Below are positions 4,923 through 7,372 of a stretch of 7,372 bases of DNA, one piece after another (position 1 is the first letter of the stretch; each line of letters begins with the position of its first letter). Location: NCBI GenBank assembly GCA_049322295.1, contig JBMORO010000048.1, positions 1 through 7,372 of the forward strand. Reading direction: 5' to 3'. The DNA is from JBMORO01 sp049322295 (lineage in GTDB: Bacteria > Patescibacteriota > Minisyncoccia > RBG-13-40-8-A). The notes beneath the pieces were generated by a model. It had not been told where the DNA came from. It saw only the letters and a list, made by a program, of their open reading frames with translations, and searched no databases. A program made the position numbers and the translations under genes.

Positions 4923-7372
4923 ATGAAGGAGAAAAATAAAAACAACAAGCCAGAAACAAATAAAAGAATTCAGTTTCGAGAAATTAGTCAAGAAATGAAA
5001 GAATCTTATCTTGATTATGCTATGAGTGTGATTATTTCTCGGGCCATTCCCGATGCCCGCGATGGTTTAAAGCCTGTCCATCGAAGGATTTTGTATGCTA
5101 TGCACGAAATGGGTTTAACTTCTGGAGCAAAATATAGAAAATCAGCCAATGTTACTGGTATTACTATGGCTTATTATCATCCCCACGGTGACCAGGCAAT
5201 TTATGATGCTTTGGCTAGAATGGCTCAGGATTTTTCTCTTCGATATCCTTTAGTAGATGGTCAGGGCAATTGGGGAAGTGTTGATGGCGATGCCCCAGCT
5301 GCTCAAAGATATACTGAGTGTAAATTGTCAAAATTGGGTGAGGAAATGTTAAAAGATATTGAAAAAGAAACCGTTGATTTTATTGATAATTATGACGGGA
5401 CCAGAAAAGAGCCAGGCGTTTTGCCTTCTCCTGTTCCAAATCTTGTTTTAAATGGGACTTTAGGGATTGCTGTAGGTATGGCTACCACTATTCCTCCTCA
5501 TAATTTAGGAGAAGTAGTAGATGCTATTTGTTATTTAATTGATGAGCCAAAAGCCACAATTGAGGATCTTTTTAAATTTATTAAAGGACCAGACTTTCCT
5601 ACTGGTGGGGAAATTTACAACAAAAAAGAAATTCTCCAAGCCTATGTTTTTGGCAGGGGTCCGATTCTTACCCGTGCCAAAGCAGAAATTGTCGAAGAAA
5701 AAGGCAAATTCAAAATAATTATCAGTGAATTGACTTACCAAACCAATAAATCAATTCTCTTGGAAAGAATTGCGGAATTAGTCAAAGAGAAAAAGATTGA
5801 TGGATTAAAGGACATCAGAGACGAATCGGACAAAGAAGGTACAAGAATCGTGATTGAGCTCAAAAGCGACGCTTTTCCCCAGAAAATTTTGAATAAACTT
5901 TATAAATATACGGAACTGCAAAAAACCTTTCATCTTAATTGTATTGCTTTGGTTGATGGAATTCAGCCGCAGACGCTTTCTTTAAAACAATTATTGGTGC
6001 AATTCATTGACCACCGCCGAGATGTGGTTACTAGAAGACTGAAATACGATCTAGCGCGCGCCAAGGAAAGAGTGCATATTTTGGAAGGTTTGGCCAAGGC
6101 CTTGAAAAATATCGACAAAGTAATTACTTTAATCAAAAAATCAAAGGATAAAGAAGATGCCAGAGTCGGATTGATAAAATCATTCAAACTGAGCGATATC
6201 CAAGCCACAGCGATTTTGGAAATGAAATTACAGACTTTAGCTGCTCTGGAACGCAAGAAAATCCTTGATGAATTGGAAGAGAAACTGAAACTAATTAAAA
6301 GCATTGAAGAAATCTTGGCCAGTCCTAAGAAGATTCTGAAAGTTATTAAAGATGAATTAATAGAAATTAAAAACAAATATGGAGACGAAAGAAAGACCAA
6401 GGTTTTTACCGCTAAGGTCGGAGAATTTGCTGAAGAAGATTTGATTCCCGAAGAAGAGACTATTATTACAGTTACTAACACCGGCTATATTAAAAGGGTT
6501 AACCCTAAATCTTATCGAGCCCAAAGACGAGGTGGCAAAGGTATTATTGGCATTAAAACCAAAGAAGAAGATTTTGTCGAACATTTCTTTGTTTCCTCGA
6601 CCCACGATGATTTGCTTTTCTTTAGCAATAAAGGCAAGGTTTATCAAACCAAGGCTTATGAAATTCCCGAGGCCACTCGGGCTTCTCGGGGCAGGGCAAT
6701 AGTTAATATTTTAGGCCTATCCTCGGAAGAAAAGATTAGCGCGGTTGTTCCTTTAAAAAAACAGAAGAGGAATTCGGATGGGCGCATTCGGATTGCCGGA
6801 GGCCAAAGGCCGGAGGCGCGCTATTCAGATGCCGGGTTTTTGGCAATGGTAACTAAAAATGGTATAATTAAAAAAACAGCCATAGAGAAATTCGCTAATA
6901 TCAGGAAAGGTGGAATTGTAGCGATTGAATTAGAGAAAGATGATAGTTTAAAATGGGTAAAGGTAACCACGGGTAATGATGAAATAATGCTGACTACAAA
7001 ATTGGGTCAGGCCATTAGATTCTCGGAAAAAGATTTAAGGCCAATGGGTCGAAGCGCCAGGGGTGTAAGAGGAATAAAACTGCGAGTTTTTGGTAAAACA
7101 AAAGATAAAGAAGAATTTACTGATGCAGTAGTAGGAATGGAAGTAATTGGTCCAGACCTAATAAAAACCAATCCTGAAATTTTAATTATAAGTAGCAATG
7201 GTTATGGGAAGAGGACGCCTTTAAATAATTTCAAGATACAACATCGAGGAGGCGTCGGGGTGAAAGCAGCCAAGGTGACGGAAAAAACCGGAGCCTTAGT
7301 GGCTCTTAGAATAGTTACTCCCGATAAAGAAGATTTGATTGTTACCTCTCAGAAAGGAAATGTAATTAGGAC
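4923..7372 (+). CDS. gyrA: DNA gyrase subunit A (3' end outside the window)
   Basis: Breakage-rejoining subunit of gyrase, which with GyrB introduces negative supercoils. The frame is open for 816 codons to the window end; perhaps a few dozen residues are missing. It begins with a Lys/Asn-rich stretch, then KESYLDYAMSVI...ARDGLKPVHRRILYAM, the standard opening. The catalytic tyrosine is Y130 in QRYTE with R129 beside it. The quinolone pocket reads HPHGDQAIYD (86-95). The coiled-coil arm begins near 370, and the beta-pinwheel C-terminal domain from about 510. The GyrA box QRRGGKG is at 534-540; it is the hallmark separating GyrA from topoisomerase IV ParC. Oddities are Q91 where E. coli has Ser83, and a GC-rich insertion at about 614-638. 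The ATG at 4923 is chosen because it gives a normal N-terminal length; it has no SD site. An alternative start is Met25 (4995). It probably shares transcripts with the two genes upstream. Confidence 0.96.
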   Translation, partial: MKEKNKNNKPETNKRIQFREISQEMKESYLDYAMSVIISRAIPDARDGLKPVHRRILYAMHEMGLTSGAKYRKSANVTGITMAYYHPHGDQAIYDALARMAQDFSLRYPLVDGQGNWGSVDGDAPAAQRYTECKLSKLGEEMLKDIEKETVDFIDNYDGTRKEPGVLPSPVPNLVLNGTLGIAVGMATTIPPHNLGEVVDAICYLIDEPKATIEDLFKFIKGPDFPTGGEIYNKKEILQAYVFGRGPILTRAKAEIVEEKGKFKIIISELTYQTNKSILLERIAELVKEKKIDGLKDIRDESDKEGTRIVIELKSDAFPQKILNKLYKYTELQKTFHLNCIALVDGIQPQTLSLKQLLVQFIDHRRDVVTRRLKYDLARAKERVHILEGLAKALKNIDKVITLIKKSKDKEDARVGLIKSFKLSDIQATAILEMKLQTLAALERKKILDELEEKLKLIKSIEEILASPKKILKVIKDELIEIKNKYGDERKTKVFTAKVGEFAEEDLIPEEETIITVTNTGYIKRVNPKSYRAQRRGGKGIIGIKTKEEDFVEHFFVSSTHDDLLFFSNKGKVYQTKAYEIPEATRASRGRAIVNILGLSSEEKISAVVPLKKQKRNSDGRIRIAGGQRPEARYSDAGFLAMVTKNGIIKKTAIEKFANIRKGGIVAIELEKDDSLKWVKVTTGNDEIMLTTKLGQAIRFSEKDLRPMGRSARGVRGIKLRVFGKTKDKEEFTDAVVGMEVIGPDLIKTNPEILIISSNGYGKRTPLNNFKIQHRGGVGVKAAKVTEKTGALVALRIVTPDKEDLIVTSQKGNVIR
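6762..6836 (+). repeat. GC-rich, repeat-bearing in-frame insertion in gyrA
   Basis: Residues about 614-638, between VPLKK and FLAMVTKNG, are coded by a GC-rich patch with short direct repeats: ATTCGGAT at 6772 and 6786, and GCCGGAGGC at 6795 and 6809, both pairs 14 nt apart, plus a near copy ATTCAGAT at 6823. GyrA proteins I know have only a short linker between these two strands of the C-terminal domain. The segment codes for a basic, Gly/Arg-rich loop and keeps the frame. It is probably an inserted or slippage-expanded element; the family comparison is from memory. Confidence 0.6.

Noticed and set aside
4925..4931. GAAGGAG as an SD site for gyrA
   Set aside because: It lies inside the first codons of gyrA (Lys-Glu), and no ATG, GTG or TTG in the gyrA frame follows within a useful distance.
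4910..4939. Nine-codon frame starting at the ATG at 4910 ahead of gyrA
   Set aside because: It is out of frame, has no start signal and ends after nine codons; likely chance in AT-rich DNA.
5963..6647. Long open frames on the minus strand within gyrA
   Set aside because: The plus-strand GyrA reading is unbroken and rich in family motifs; the opposite frames give Ser/Phe-rich or Ile-rich translations with no motif and no start signals.
4923..7372. Topoisomerase IV subunit ParC instead of GyrA
   Set aside because: The GyrA box QRRGGKG is complete at residues 534-540, which is diagnostic of gyrase.

Overview
The window looks like a chromosomal housekeeping segment from a small-genome, AT-rich bacterium. 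The best guess is the Candidate Phyla Radiation / Patescibacteria, probably Parcubacteria-like. The grounds are AT-rich coding sequence, the wording of the FtsH and GyrA motifs, a short ribosomal protein S1 with four S1 repeats, scarce Shine-Dalgarno (SD) sites and many short palindromic elements between and inside genes. This is inference from pattern; no marker gene settles the lineage. TGA is used as a stop at two gene ends and glycine is coded by GGN, so there is no sign of the UGA-to-glycine recoding of Gracilibacteria or Absconditabacteria.

Left half, all on the minus strand (read from right to left): rpsA (S1 protein) has a consensus-like promoter and a palindromic repeat fused to its stop codon, then a clean intrinsic terminator. 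Next comes a self-contained unit for an unrecognised 189-residue protein, with a perfect TTGACA-17-TATAAT promoter, a strong SD site and its own GC-rich terminator. Then comes ftsH, whose leader is almost entirely an inverted repeat that pairs with the GTG start codon. A tRNA begins only 5 nt after the ftsH stop and runs off the window.

Right half, plus strand: from an 81-bp divergent promoter region shared with rpsA run a metallo-beta-lactamase-fold hydrolase, a one-pass membrane protein of 86 residues that overlaps it by 4 nt, and gyrA, which runs off the right end after 816 codons. A 70-bp cluster of ACGAAT/ATTCGT repeats separates the membrane protein gene from gyrA.

Three themes stand out. 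(1) Both divergent genes have promoters whose -10 box lies 8 nt from the ATG, so their mRNAs should be leaderless; only the orphan gene has a textbook SD site. (2) Small palindromic or GC-rich elements are common, and two seem to sit in frame inside essential genes (rpsA domain 3, gyrA C-terminal domain). (3) Promoters reuse the terminator hairpins of the preceding gene. The most interesting candidates are the ftsH leader, which can fold in two exclusive ways, and the orphan cassette, whose base composition differs from its neighbours. No defence system, CRISPR array or transposase is visible.
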